Source: Luteococcus sp052116585 (GTDB lineage Bacteria; Actinomycetota; Actinomycetes; Propionibacteriales; Propionibacteriaceae). From it: 64,000 nucleotides of DNA. The DNA lies in assembly GCF_052116585.1 (NCBI RefSeq), contig NZ_JBQKKT010000004.1:1-64000 (forward strand), given 5' to 3'. Position 1 is the stretch's first letter. The number at the start of each line of letters is the position of its first letter. A program made the translations under genes and the position numbers. Shown one piece after another: positions 42,370-52,065 of the stretch. The notes under the pieces were generated by a model. The model had not been told where the DNA came from and did not search any database. It saw only the letters and a program-made list of their open reading frames with translations.

Positions 42370-43808
42370 CAGGCTCCCGAGCCGCTGGGGCGTCCGTCCC
42401 GGACGGCCGCAGAGTGCAACTGGTCCACCAGCAACGGACCCACCAGGGTCACGTCGCCGGCCCCCAGGGTCATGACCAGATCTTCCTTGCCCACCAGGCC
42501 AGCCAGCGCGGACGGGAGGTGTGCCTTGTTGGGGACATAGATCGACTCGGCACCAGCAGCCAGGGCCGCCTCGTGCACCAGGCTTCCGTCGACGCCTTCG
42601 ATCGGGTCCTCGCGGGCGGCGTAGACGTCGGTGACCACCACGATGTCGGCCAGCGCCAGTGCCTGCCCGAACTCGGCGGCGAAGTCCTGGGTACGGCTGA
42701 ACAGGTGGGGCTGGAAGCAGGCCACCAGCCGGCCCTCCCCCGCGGCCTTGCGCGCAGCCGTCAGGGCAGCCCGGATCTCGGTGGGGTGGTGGGCGTAGTC
42801 GTCGTACACCCGCACCCCGTCGACCTCGCCCACCAGCTGGAAGCGACGCAGCGTCCCGGTGAAGGTCCCCGCCGCCCTGACCAGTGCCTGCGGATCGTGC
42901 CCGAGCAGTCGTCCGACGGCGAAGGCCGCGGCGGCATTGCCCAGGTTGTAGCGGCCGGGCACCTGCAACTCCATCCGGCCGGTCCACCCGTCATGGGTGA
43001 GCGTGGCACTGGCCGAGGTGCCCTCGAAATCCAGCTCCGAGAGCCGCACCTCACAGCCGGGGTGCTCGCCATAGGCCAGCACGGTCCTCCCCTCCTGACG
43101 AAGACGCTCGCCCAGCGCCGCCGCGACGGGATCGTCCCCGTCCAGCACCACCGCCCGCACGTCCTTGCCGGTGGCGAAGCGCAGGAAGCCTGCATGGTAG
43201 GCCTCCGGCGTTCCCCAGTTGTCCAGGTGGTCGGCCTCCACATTGGTCACGACCGCGATCGTCGTCGGGTACTGCAGGAAGGTGCCGTCGGACTCGTCGG
43301 CCTCGACGACGAAGGCCTGGCCGGATCCCAGGTGCGCGCTCTTGCCCGTGCTGGCCAGGGGCGATCCGATGACATAGGAGGGGTCCGCCCCAGCCTCCGT
43401 CAGCATGACCGAGGTCATGCCCGTGGTGGTGGTCTTGCCGTGAGTGCCCGCGATGGCGACGGCCTCCTTGCCCAGCATCAGCGCCGCCAGGGCGGTACTG
43501 CGATGCCAGATCCGCAGACCGCGCTCCCGAGCAGCTGCAAGCTCCGGATTCGACTCGCGGATCGCCGACGAGATCACCACGGTCTGCGCACTGCCGAGCT
43601 GCTCGGCCGCATGCCCCACGTGGGTGCGGATGCCCTGGTGTTCCAGCTGACGAAGGGCCGGCGAGTCGGCCTGGTCCGATCCGGAGATCTCAACTCCCAG
43701 GTCGTGGTACAGCTGGGCGATGCCGCTCATGCCGGCGCCGCCGATGGCGATGAAGTGCACGGGCCCCACCTGGTCGGCCGGCAGCACCTCGACTGGTTCA
43801 CGCAACAT
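42369..43808 (-). CDS. murC: UDP-N-acetylmuramate--L-alanine ligase
   Basis: MurC adds the first amino acid, L-alanine, to UDP-MurNAc. The 479-residue product has the N-terminal Rossmann motif FIAIGGAGMSGIA, the ATP loop GTHGKTTTTGM and the Mur ligase motif YDDYAHHPTE. AGGAGA lies 5 nt before the ATG at 43808. It overlaps the end of murG by 11 bp and the start of ftsQ by 1 bp, so the three genes are tightly coupled. Confidence 0.96.
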   Translation of the reverse strand: MLREPVEVLPADQVGPVHFIAIGGAGMSGIAQLYHDLGVEISGSDQADSPALRQLEHQGIRTHVGHAAEQLGSAQTVVISSAIRESNPELAAARERGLRIWHRSTALAALMLGKEAVAIAGTHGKTTTTGMTSVMLTEAGADPSYVIGSPLASTGKSAHLGSGQAFVVEADESDGTFLQYPTTIAVVTNVEADHLDNWGTPEAYHAGFLRFATGKDVRAVVLDGDDPVAAALGERLRQEGRTVLAYGEHPGCEVRLSELDFEGTSASATLTHDGWTGRMELQVPGRYNLGNAAAAFAVGRLLGHDPQALVRAAGTFTGTLRRFQLVGEVDGVRVYDDYAHHPTEIRAALTAARKAAGEGRLVACFQPHLFSRTQDFAAEFGQALALADIVVVTDVYAAREDPIEGVDGSLVHEAALAAGAESIYVPNKAHLPSALAGLVGKEDLVMTLGAGDVTLVGPLLVDQLHSAAVRDGRPSGSGA

Positions 43809-44955
43809 GCTGGTCTCCTGACAGCGATTCGAGCACAGCCCGGGCCACGGTGGCGGCGGCATCCGGTTCGAACAGTGCGGGCCCCGAGCGGGCCATGGTG
43901 TGCAGAGCCTCCGGGTCCTGGATCCGTTGCAGCACTTCACGGGCCAGACGCAGCCCGTCGAGCTCCGCGTCGGGAACCAGGACGCCTCCGCCGGCAGCCA
44001 CCAGACCGGTGGCATTGCGCTCCTGCTCGCCATTGCCGTGCGGCAGCGGGACGAAGACGGCCGGCAGACCACAGATACCTGCCTCGTAGACGGTGCCCGC
44101 GCCGGAGCGGCAGACCATCATGTCCGCCGCCGCATACGCCTTCTCCATCCCGTCCACATAGGCCACGGGATGGTAGGAGGCTCCGCAGGACGGATCGCTG
44201 ACCACCGTCATGTCATCGGGGAAGTTCTTCGGTCCCCACACGTGCAGGATTTGTACACCGGCGGCCAACAGTTCGTCGCGCGCGGCGAGGGTGGCGTTGT
44301 TGATGCTGCGCGCTCCCTGGGAGCCGCCGGTCACCAACAGCGTGGCTCGGGCCGGGTCGAGTCCGAAGTGCTCGCGGGCAGCGCGCTGACGGCTGGCACG
44401 TCCGTCGCGAGCGAGCTCGTCGATCTCCCGACGCACCGGCATGCCCACCTGCTCACAGCCCGGCAGCGGCGTGGAACCGAAGGTGGCCAGCACCCTGGTG
44501 GCAAATCGGGCAGCCACCTTGTTGGCCAGTCCCGGGACCGCATTTCCCTCGTGGACGATGATCGGAAGTCGCCTGCGACGGGCTGCGAGGTAGACGGGCA
44601 TCGCGACATAGCCGCCGAATCCCACCACCACCTGGGCCCGGGTCTGGTCCAGGATCTCCCCGGCGCGCCGCACGGAACCGACCAGTCGGCCGGGCACGCG
44701 CAGCAGCTCAGGCGTGGGCTTGCGCGGCATCGGCACCGGCGGGATGAGCTCCAGCCGCAGCCCCGCGTCCGGCACCAGGCGGGTCTCCAGTCCCTTGACC
44801 GTGCCGACGCACGTCAGTTCCGCACCGGGCGCCAGGACGCCCAGTGCCTGGGCCGTGGCGATCATCGGGGCGATGTGGCCTGCCGTGCCCCCACCGGCGA
44901 GCACGACGCGCACCGGATCCGCGGGGCCGGCCTGCGAGCTGGTCGTGTCAGTCAT
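43798..44955 (-). CDS. murG: UDP-GlcNAc:lipid I GlcNAc transferase MurG
   Basis: MurG makes lipid II on the inner face of the membrane. The 385-residue product has the GT28 donor/acceptor signatures: the glycine-rich loop VVLAGGGTAGHIAPMI near the start, VVGFGGYVAMPVYL, IIVHEGNAVPGLAN and the C-terminal CRSGAGTVYEAG with PLPHGNGEQERNA. AGGAG lies 5 nt before the ATG at 44955. It follows ftsW by 58 bp and overlaps murC. Confidence 0.96.
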   Translation of the reverse strand: MTDTTSSQAGPADPVRVVLAGGGTAGHIAPMIATAQALGVLAPGAELTCVGTVKGLETRLVPDAGLRLELIPPVPMPRKPTPELLRVPGRLVGSVRRAGEILDQTRAQVVVGFGGYVAMPVYLAARRRRLPIIVHEGNAVPGLANKVAARFATRVLATFGSTPLPGCEQVGMPVRREIDELARDGRASRQRAAREHFGLDPARATLLVTGGSQGARSINNATLAARDELLAAGVQILHVWGPKNFPDDMTVVSDPSCGASYHPVAYVDGMEKAYAAADMMVCRSGAGTVYEAGICGLPAVFVPLPHGNGEQERNATGLVAAGGGVLVPDAELDGLRLAREVLQRIQDPEALHTMARSGPALFEPDAAATVARAVLESLSGDQHVA

Positions 44956-45013
44956 GCTGCTCCTGCTGGGACGAAGGGGATCTGTTCCACGGTTGAGAGG
45001 TCGGCGACCATCG

Positions 45014-46408
45014 TCATCGGCCTCCGTCCACCACGGTAGTGACCTTGGGACGCGGCTCGCCAGCCTTGCGGGCCAGCTGCCGGCGCGCAGCCGGTTCCTG
45101 CCGGGCGCAGGCCAGCAGGACCGCCACCGCAAAGAGGTTGGCCATCAGGGCGGAGCCACCGGCCGAGATGAAGGGCAGAGGCACGCCAACCACTGGCAGG
45201 AGCTTCATCGCCACCCCGATGTTGACCAGCGCCTGGAAGAGGATCCAACTGGTGGTTCCGGCAGCCAGCACCCTGACCAGGATCGAGTCGGCGCGCATGG
45301 CAATCCGGATTCCCGCGTAGCCGAGCACCGCGAACAAGGCCAGTACCGAGAGGGTGCCGAGCAGACCCATCTCCTCACCCAGCACCGCGAAGACGAAGTC
45401 ATTCTGCGCGCCGTCGTTCAGATTGCCCCACTTCTGGCGGGAACGGCCCAGGCCCAGGCCCCACCAACCGCCGGAGGCCAGCGCATAGATCGCCGAGATC
45501 GGCTGCTGCGAGGCATTCGGGTCATCCGCGCCGCCGCCGCTGACGAAGGCAGCGATGCGCCGCATGCGGTTGGGACTGGTGACCACCAGCCCGATGATCG
45601 CGATTGCGGCCAAGGAGACCAGCGCGCCCAACATCCGGATCGGGACACCGATCACGAACAGGATCGAGAAGCAGATGGCACCGATGACCAGACCGGTACC
45701 CAGATCCTTCTGGGCAAGGACCAACAGCTCCACCAGCGCGAAGCCACACAGCAGGGGCACCAGCTCCCGCGGCCGGTCCAGCACCCGCTCCTTGGTGCTC
45801 ACCACCGCCGCGGACCACATGACCAGCCCCAACTTGGCGAACTCGGAGGGCTGCAGGCTGATCGGACCGATCCGTAGCCAGGCCAGATTTCCCTTGCCGG
45901 CGTCATTGCCCAACCCGGGCACGAAGATGGCGAGCAACAGCACGAGCGATCCAATGAAGGCCACCCAGCCCAGAACCTTGAGACGGGCCTCTGACTGCCG
46001 GGAGAGCCACCAGGCGAAGGGCAGACCCATCGCCAGGAAGAGCAGCTGACGCTGCGCGATGAAGTAGGGATTCCCCTGGTTCACCGCCGACGAGTAGACC
46101 GAGGAACTGGACAGCACCATGAGGGCGCCCAGGAAGATGAGCAGGGTGCTGGAGACGAGCACCAGGTACCACGACGCCATCGGAGCGGCGAGCACGTCAC
46201 CCACCATGCTCCATCGGTTCCCGCCCGGGGTGACGGCCGTCGCCCCGCTGCGAGCGCCGGGCCCGCGTCGCGCCTGGTCCCCGCGACGAGCCCTGCCGCC
46301 ACGTCGGGCCTGGTCCCCTCCGCGAGGCCGTTCCCCACTGCGAGGCCGTTCCCCACTGCGGCCGGGGCCACGACGACGTGGCCCGTCGCCGTCAGGTCGG
46401 GTGGCCAT
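45014..46408 (-). CDS. ftsW: Lipid II polymerase FtsW with an Arg-rich N-terminal tail
   Basis: FtsW is the SEDS-family septal glycan polymerase. The 464-residue product has a basic, low-complexity N-terminus (residues 1-56 with 17 Arg and no Lys, repeating GERPR and GDQARRG), then about ten membrane helices with the SEDS segments LQPSEFAKL, AQKDLGTGLV and LPVVGVPLPFISAGGSAL. AAGGAGG just upstream fixes the ATG at 46408; a TTG overlapping the murD stop is less likely. It sits between murD and murG. Confidence 0.95.
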   Translation of the reverse strand: MATRPDGDGPRRRGPGRSGERPRSGERPRGGDQARRGGRARRGDQARRGPGARSGATAVTPGGNRWSMVGDVLAAPMASWYLVLVSSTLLIFLGALMVLSSSSVYSSAVNQGNPYFIAQRQLLFLAMGLPFAWWLSRQSEARLKVLGWVAFIGSLVLLLAIFVPGLGNDAGKGNLAWLRIGPISLQPSEFAKLGLVMWSAAVVSTKERVLDRPRELVPLLCGFALVELLVLAQKDLGTGLVIGAICFSILFVIGVPIRMLGALVSLAAIAIIGLVVTSPNRMRRIAAFVSGGGADDPNASQQPISAIYALASGGWWGLGLGRSRQKWGNLNDGAQNDFVFAVLGEEMGLLGTLSVLALFAVLGYAGIRIAMRADSILVRVLAAGTTSWILFQALVNIGVAMKLLPVVGVPLPFISAGGSALMANLFAVAVLLACARQEPAARRQLARKAGEPRPKVTTVVDGGR

Positions 46409-46458
46409 CTCGTTCCTCCTTCCGGCGTCCACGGTCGGTCGATCGGTGTGTGCCCGGG

Positions 46459-47934
46459 TCAATCGCCCAGGGCTCGGGCAGCAGCGGCGAAGTCATCACC
46501 GCGGGCGTCATAGCCGCTCCACATGTCCTGGGAGGCGCAGCCGGGCGCCAACAGGACCACGTCGCCCGGCTGAGCCATCTGCGACGCCCTGGCCACGGCT
46601 TCCTCCATCACACTGGTCTGGTTGGAGTCGAGCACCACGACGGGCACGTCCGGGGCGTGCGCCGCCAGCGCTGCGGCCACCACCTGGCGGTCGACGCCGA
46701 ACAACACAGCGCCCTTCAGGCGACTGGCATGGGTCTGCACGAGCTCGTCGAAAGTGGTTCCCTTCGCCTGACCACCGGCAACCCACACGATGGACTCGAA
46801 GGCACGCATGGACGAGTTGGCCGCGTGCGGATTGGTGGCCTTTGAGTCATCGATGTAGCGCACCCCGCCACGCTCCGCGACGGTCTGGATCCGATGGCCT
46901 CCCAGCGTGAGATTGCGAAGGCCCTCGCCGACGGCCCTGGGCGGCACCCCGAAGGAACGGGCCAGGGCGGCAGCGGCCAAGGCATTCTCCACATTGTGCG
47001 GCGCACTGGGGTGCACATCCTGCACCTTGGCCAGCTCCATCGCAGAGTCCTTGCGCTGCTCCACGAAGGCGCGGTCCACCAGCAGGTCATCCACCACCCC
47101 GAGCATGCTCATGCCGGGCACGCCGAGTGTGAAGCCGATGGCGCGAGCCCCCTCCACGACGTCGGCGTCCTCCACCATGCGCTCGGTGATCGGGTCGGCG
47201 ACGTTGTACACACAGCTGTGCCGCACCTGGTGGTAGATGCGCGCCTTGTCCGCCCGGTAGCGCCCCATCGGGTCCAGGGATTCGTCAAAGCCCTCCCCCT
47301 CGTACCACTGGAGGTGGTCGGGTTGCAGGTTCAGCACCGCGGCCGAATGCATCTGGATGCTGTTGGACCAGTGCAACTGGAAGCTGGACAGCTCCACGGC
47401 GAGCACGTCGTAGGAGGTCTCGTCCAGCACGGCCTCCATGACGGGACGGCCGATGTTGCCCACCGCGGAGGTCTCCAGGCCGGCGGAGTGCAGGATCGAC
47501 TCGAGCATCTGGGTGGTGGTGGTCTTGCCATTGGTGCCAGTGATGGCCAGCCAGGGAACGGTGCGATCCGGCTGCTGCATCCGCCAGGCGAGCTCCACCT
47601 CACCCCAGACCGGCACGCCACGCAGCGCGGCCTGGGCCAGCAGGGGCGCCGACGGCCGCCAACCGGGCGAGGTCACGACGAGGTCCACATCGTCGGGAAG
47701 GGTGGTCGTGGTGCCCTTGCCCAGCTCCACCGTGGCGCCGAGCACCTCCAGCACCGTGGCCTTCTCCACATTGGTGGGCGAGTCGTTCTCGTCCAGCACC
47801 GTCACCTTGGCGCCCACCTCGAGCAGACCGTCGGCGGCGGCGAAGCCGGACGTGCCAAGGCCCGCAACGACCACCGTGGCCTGGGGCCACGGTGAGAGGC
47901 GATTGGCTTGCTGGATCCAGTCAACGGGGCTCAA
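46459..47934 (-). CDS. murD: UDP-N-acetylmuramoylalanine--D-glutamate ligase
   Basis: MurD adds D-glutamate to UDP-MurNAc-L-Ala. The 491-residue product has the Rossmann start VVVAGLGTSGFAAAD, the ATP loop AITGTNGKTTTTQM, VLNLQPDHLQWY and the C-terminal YIDDSKATNPHAA. The start is a TTG at 47934, which overlaps the mraY stop as TTGA and has GGTGGGA upstream; no ATG or GTG fits the family start. The TTG and overlap suggest translation coupled to mraY. Confidence 0.94.
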   Translation of the reverse strand: MSPVDWIQQANRLSPWPQATVVVAGLGTSGFAAADGLLEVGAKVTVLDENDSPTNVEKATVLEVLGATVELGKGTTTTLPDDVDLVVTSPGWRPSAPLLAQAALRGVPVWGEVELAWRMQQPDRTVPWLAITGTNGKTTTTQMLESILHSAGLETSAVGNIGRPVMEAVLDETSYDVLAVELSSFQLHWSNSIQMHSAAVLNLQPDHLQWYEGEGFDESLDPMGRYRADKARIYHQVRHSCVYNVADPITERMVEDADVVEGARAIGFTLGVPGMSMLGVVDDLLVDRAFVEQRKDSAMELAKVQDVHPSAPHNVENALAAAALARSFGVPPRAVGEGLRNLTLGGHRIQTVAERGGVRYIDDSKATNPHAANSSMRAFESIVWVAGGQAKGTTFDELVQTHASRLKGAVLFGVDRQVVAAALAAHAPDVPVVVLDSNQTSVMEEAVARASQMAQPGDVVLLAPGCASQDMWSGYDARGDDFAAAARALGD

Positions 47935-49004
47935 AACTGTCCCACCACCCATTCTGCGTAGAAGAGTCCAAGCCCGGTGGCGACGGCCAGGCCGCAGATG
48001 ATCCAGAAGCGGATCACGACGGTGACCTCGGCCCAGCCGAGCAGTTCGAAGTGGTGGTGCAGCGGTGTCATCTTGAAGACACGCTTTCCACCGGTGGCCT
48101 TGAAATAGCTGACCTGGATCATCACCGAGACCGTCTCGATCACGAACAGGGCCCCCAGGATCACCAGGAGGAACTCGGTGCGCGAGAGGATCGCGAGTCC
48201 GGCCAGCGCGGCACCCAGCGACAGGCTGCCGGTGTCGCCCAGGAAGATCTTGGCGGGCGAAGCATTCCACCACAGGAAGCCAAAGCAGGCCCCCGCCAGG
48301 GCCATCGCCACCACCGCCAGGTCATAGGGGTCACGCACCTCGTAGCAGCGCGGCCCCGATGTGGCCTGCAGCCCACACCACTGGTTGAACTGCCAGATGT
48401 TGAGCAGCGCGTAGGCGCTGAAGACCATGGTCAGCGCACCCGATGCGAGGCCGTCCAGGCCGTCGGTCAGGTTGACCGCATTGGACGCGCCGGCGATGAG
48501 CAGGACCATCCACAGCACCGCCACGACGGCGGGCAGGCTCAGCCAGCTGATGTCCCGCAGGAAACTGATTGCCGTGGATGCCGGGCGGATGCCCCGGTCA
48601 TTGGGGAAGTACAGGGCCATCGCGCCAAAGCTCGCTGCCAGGAAGCCCTGCCCCGCCAGCTTCGCCTTGCCCGTCAGGCCGAGCGAACGCTGCTTCGAGA
48701 TCTTGGCCCAGTCATCCATGAATCCCAGCACGCCGTGCCCCACGAAGAGATAGAGCACCAGGAGCGCGGAGACGGTGACGGGGGTCCAGGTGACCAGGTG
48801 CGCCAGGAAGTAGGAGAGGACGACGGCGATGATGATCACCAGGCCGCCCATCGTCGGTGTGCCGCGCTTGGTGTGGTGCGCGGTGGGACCGTCGTCGCGG
48901 ATGAACTGGCCGTAGCCCTTGCGCACCAGGTAGCCGATCAGCACGCGGGTGCCCAGCAGCGTCCCGATCATGGCCAGTCCACCGGCCAGCAAGATGTTCT
49001 TCAC
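47931..49004 (-). CDS. mraY: Phospho-MurNAc-pentapeptide transferase
   Basis: MraY moves phospho-MurNAc-pentapeptide to undecaprenyl phosphate to form lipid I. The 357-residue product has about ten membrane helices, GTPTMGG, the acidic motif GFMDDWAKI, NAVNLTDGLDGLASG, FLGDTGSL and the MTPLHHHFE loop near the end. The GTG at 49004 overlaps the murF stop as GTGA and has GGAG 8 nt upstream. Confidence 0.96.
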   Translation of the reverse strand: MKNILLAGGLAMIGTLLGTRVLIGYLVRKGYGQFIRDDGPTAHHTKRGTPTMGGLVIIIAVVLSYFLAHLVTWTPVTVSALLVLYLFVGHGVLGFMDDWAKISKQRSLGLTGKAKLAGQGFLAASFGAMALYFPNDRGIRPASTAISFLRDISWLSLPAVVAVLWMVLLIAGASNAVNLTDGLDGLASGALTMVFSAYALLNIWQFNQWCGLQATSGPRCYEVRDPYDLAVVAMALAGACFGFLWWNASPAKIFLGDTGSLSLGAALAGLAILSRTEFLLVILGALFVIETVSVMIQVSYFKATGGKRVFKMTPLHHHFELLGWAEVTVVIRFWIICGLAVATGLGLFYAEWVVGQF

Positions 49005-50500
49005 CGTTGCACTCCACTCTCAGCAGTCATGCGCTCCCCCGAGCGCATCGCCCCGGCCTGTCCCTGTTGGGGCTCCAACAGTTCAGCGGCCACCGTTTCC
49101 AGGGCGAGGCCACGCGAGGCCTTGACCAGGACCACGTCGGCGCTCCCCAAGGTTAGCGAGCTGGCGACAAGATCTCGCTGAGACTCCCGCGCCGTACCCC
49201 CCAGCTCGACGGCCCCTTCGACGATGTACCGGGCGAAGTCACCCACGCCGATCACCTCGTCCACGCCACTACGCACGGCCAGCCGGCCGAGCTCGCGATG
49301 CAGCTCCGCGGCATCGTCGCCCAGCTCGAGCATGTCGCCCAGCACGGCATGGCTGCGCGCTGACGGGTCCTCGGCCCGACGCGCGGCACCGATCCGGCCG
49401 ATCGTCGTGATGGCTTCGTGCATCGAACCGGGATTGGCGTTGTAGGCGTCATTGAGGACGGCGGCACCGTCCGGGCGCACGGACATCTCCATGCGCCAAG
49501 GGCTGCGTGCCGTCGCGGCACACAGTGACTGGGCCACCTGCGCCGGTGCGCACCCTGCGGCGATCGCAGCGGTGGCCGCGGCCAGCGCATTGGAAACCTG
49601 ATGACTGCCAAGTTGCCGGAGCTGGACCGGGAACTGGCTCACGACCCCGGACTGGTCCACTCGCAACTCGAAGGAGTACTGCTCCAGGGCATTGCCCTGC
49701 ACCTCACTCGCAGTGACGAACAGGTCCCCCTCGGGGCGGACGCCCTCCTGGCCGGCCCAGTTGGTGCGCGACCACCACGCCAGCCGCGCCTTCGTGCGAG
49801 GTGCCATGCCAGCCACCAGCGGGTCGTCGGCATTGAGAACCGCCCAGCCGTCCTCGGGCAGGCACTCGATGATCTCGCCCTTGGCCTGGGCGATGGCCTC
49901 GCGACTGCCGAACTCGCCCAGATGGGCGGTGCCGACATTGAGCACCAGCGAGATCCGGGGAGCGGTGATGGAGCAGAGCCAGGCCACGTGCCCCAGCCCC
50001 CGTGCCCCCATCTCGCTCACCAAGTACTTGGTCCGCTCGTCGACGCTGCACGCCGTCAGCGGCACGCCGATCTCGTTGTTGAAGGAGCCCACGGGACTGA
50101 CGGTCGGGCCGTCGTCCTCCAGCAGCTGCGCCAGCAGGTCCTTGGTGGAGGTCTTGCCGGAGCTGCCGGTGACAGCCAGCCCCACCAGCCCACGCTCCGC
50201 CTCACCGGCGACCACGTGACGAGCCAGTTCCGACAGGCCCGCGACACTCTCCTCGACGAGTACATGGGGCAGCCCGGCTTCGGTTTCCCTGATCCCGATC
50301 ACCGCGGCAGCACCGGCAGCCAGCGCCTGTCCCGTGAAGTCATGACCATCAACCCGCTCGCCGGCGATCGCCACGAAGACTGACCCCGGGGTCGCCTTGC
50401 GGGCATCGATCACCACGTCCGGCCCCACCGTCGCATCGGCAGGGCCCGTCAGCGTCCCACCGGCCCAGGCGGCCAGGGTGGCGGCATCCATCGTCCTCAT
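49001..50500 (-). CDS. murF: UDP-MurNAc-tripeptide--D-Ala-D-Ala ligase
   Basis: MurF adds D-Ala-D-Ala to the UDP-MurNAc tripeptide. The 499-residue product has the ATP loop AVTGSSGKTSTKDL, EMGARGLGHVA, the central motif LNDAYNANPGSMHEA and GDMLELGD. The ATG overlaps the murE stop as TGATG. It is coupled to mraY downstream by a 4-bp overlap. Confidence 0.96.
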   Translation of the reverse strand: MRTMDAATLAAWAGGTLTGPADATVGPDVVIDARKATPGSVFVAIAGERVDGHDFTGQALAAGAAAVIGIRETEAGLPHVLVEESVAGLSELARHVVAGEAERGLVGLAVTGSSGKTSTKDLLAQLLEDDGPTVSPVGSFNNEIGVPLTACSVDERTKYLVSEMGARGLGHVAWLCSITAPRISLVLNVGTAHLGEFGSREAIAQAKGEIIECLPEDGWAVLNADDPLVAGMAPRTKARLAWWSRTNWAGQEGVRPEGDLFVTASEVQGNALEQYSFELRVDQSGVVSQFPVQLRQLGSHQVSNALAAATAAIAAGCAPAQVAQSLCAATARSPWRMEMSVRPDGAAVLNDAYNANPGSMHEAITTIGRIGAARRAEDPSARSHAVLGDMLELGDDAAELHRELGRLAVRSGVDEVIGVGDFARYIVEGAVELGGTARESQRDLVASSLTLGSADVVLVKASRGLALETVAAELLEPQQGQAGAMRSGERMTAESGVQR

Positions 50501-52065
50501 CAGTGCACTTCCCGTGTTCCATCACCAGGGTTCACCAACAGGCGCCACTGCTCGCGAACCACCTCCACGTCGTCGAAGTCATGGATCGTCGTCCCGACGA
50601 TCTGGCCCTTCTCATGACCCTTTCCCAGAACGAGCACCACATCGGCAGGGCCGGCCATCTCCAGCGCGCGGCCGATGGCCTCGCGACGGCCGGCCTGCTC
50701 GACCACCTCCGCCTGTCCCACGCTGCGGGCCCCATCGGCGACGGCCGCCCGGATGGGGGCCGGATCCTCGGTTCGCGGATTGTCATCGGTCACGACGACG
50801 ACGCCTGTCCCGGTCGCTGCGGCGGCACCCATCGGCGCTCGCTTCGCGGCATCCCGGTCACCTCCTGCCCCCGTGACGACGATCGTCCGGCCACCTTCGC
50901 CCGGTCGTGCCGAACGGACAGCCTGCTCGATCGCCTGCGGGGTGTGTGCGAAGTCCACGTACACAGTGGGAGATTCCTGTCCGTCCAGACGGACCAACTG
51001 CATCCGCCCGGGCACCTGGGCATGCGCGACGCCCGTCAAGGCATCGTCCAGTCCCACGCCCGCCGCGGTCGCCATGGCCACGGCCATCACGGCATTGCGG
51101 GCGTTGTACTCACCCGGCAGGTCGATGGTGAACTCCCGCTCACCCTCGGGGCCGCGGTAGTGGATCCACGTCCCGGGACCCTGCGGACGGGTGTCGAGGA
51201 TCCGGTGCTCGCTCTCCCCCAGGCCGGTGGTCACCAGACGAACCCGTCCGTCGGTCGTGATCCGTCGCGCCAGCTCCTGACCATGGGGATCGTCTGTGTT
51301 GATGACCGCCACGCGGCAGTGCTCCGCATCGAACAGGCGCGCCTTCGCCTCGAAGTAGTCCTCCATCGTGGGGTGGAAGTCGAGATGGTCGCGACCCAGA
51401 TTGGTGAATCCGGCCACGTCGAAACCGACGTGGTCCACCCGCTGCAGCGCCAGGGCGTGCGAGCTCACCTCCATGGCCACGCTCTGCGCCCCTCGCTCCA
51501 GCATCACGGCCAGCAGGGCCTGCAGGTCCGGCGATTCCGGGGTGGTCACGGTGGTGCGGGTGCTCGGGAGCTCGTGGCCCTCCAGGCGGAAGCCATTGGT
51601 GCCGATGGTGCCCACGCGACGGCCCGCAGCAACCAGGGCCGCCTCGAGCAGGAAGGTCGTCGTGGTCTTGCCATTGGTTCCGGTCAGGCCAAACATCACG
51701 AGGTCATGCGTCGGGTGCCCGAACAGAGAGGCCGCCGCATCCGCCATCGCATCGCGAGGGTCCTGTGCCACCACCACTGGAACGCCAGCGGCCTCACACT
51801 CCTCCCGGCCGTCCTCATCGGTCAGGATCGCCACGGCCCCTCGTTCGACCGCTCCGCGCGCAAACTGGGCGCCGTGGACACGGGTTCCCGGCAGGGCGAC
51901 GTAGAGGTCGCCCGGACCGACGGTGCGTGAGTCGAGCGTGATCCCGGTCACCACGACCTGACCCTGACTGATCCGGACCGCTCCAGGGGCCGAATCGGCG
52001 AAAAGTTCCGTCAGCTCATGACGGGGCTGGCGCTGCGGGCGCAGCAGGCTCTGGTCAGATGTCAC
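50500..52065 (-). CDS. murE: UDP-MurNAc-Ala-Glu--diaminopimelate ligase
   Basis: MurE adds the third stem-peptide residue. The 521-residue product has the ATP loop GLTGTNGKTTTTFLL, EVSSHAL, DFAHTPQAIEQ, and the substrate-specifying motif DDNPRTEDP, which in the family marks diaminopimelate rather than lysine. The sequence does not tell meso- from LL-diaminopimelate. The GTG at 52065 overlaps the ftsI stop as GTGA. Confidence 0.96.
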   Translation of the reverse strand: MTSDQSLLRPQRQPRHELTELFADSAPGAVRISQGQVVVTGITLDSRTVGPGDLYVALPGTRVHGAQFARGAVERGAVAILTDEDGREECEAAGVPVVVAQDPRDAMADAAASLFGHPTHDLVMFGLTGTNGKTTTTFLLEAALVAAGRRVGTIGTNGFRLEGHELPSTRTTVTTPESPDLQALLAVMLERGAQSVAMEVSSHALALQRVDHVGFDVAGFTNLGRDHLDFHPTMEDYFEAKARLFDAEHCRVAVINTDDPHGQELARRITTDGRVRLVTTGLGESEHRILDTRPQGPGTWIHYRGPEGEREFTIDLPGEYNARNAVMAVAMATAAGVGLDDALTGVAHAQVPGRMQLVRLDGQESPTVYVDFAHTPQAIEQAVRSARPGEGGRTIVVTGAGGDRDAAKRAPMGAAAATGTGVVVVTDDNPRTEDPAPIRAAVADGARSVGQAEVVEQAGRREAIGRALEMAGPADVVLVLGKGHEKGQIVGTTIHDFDDVEVVREQWRLLVNPGDGTREVH

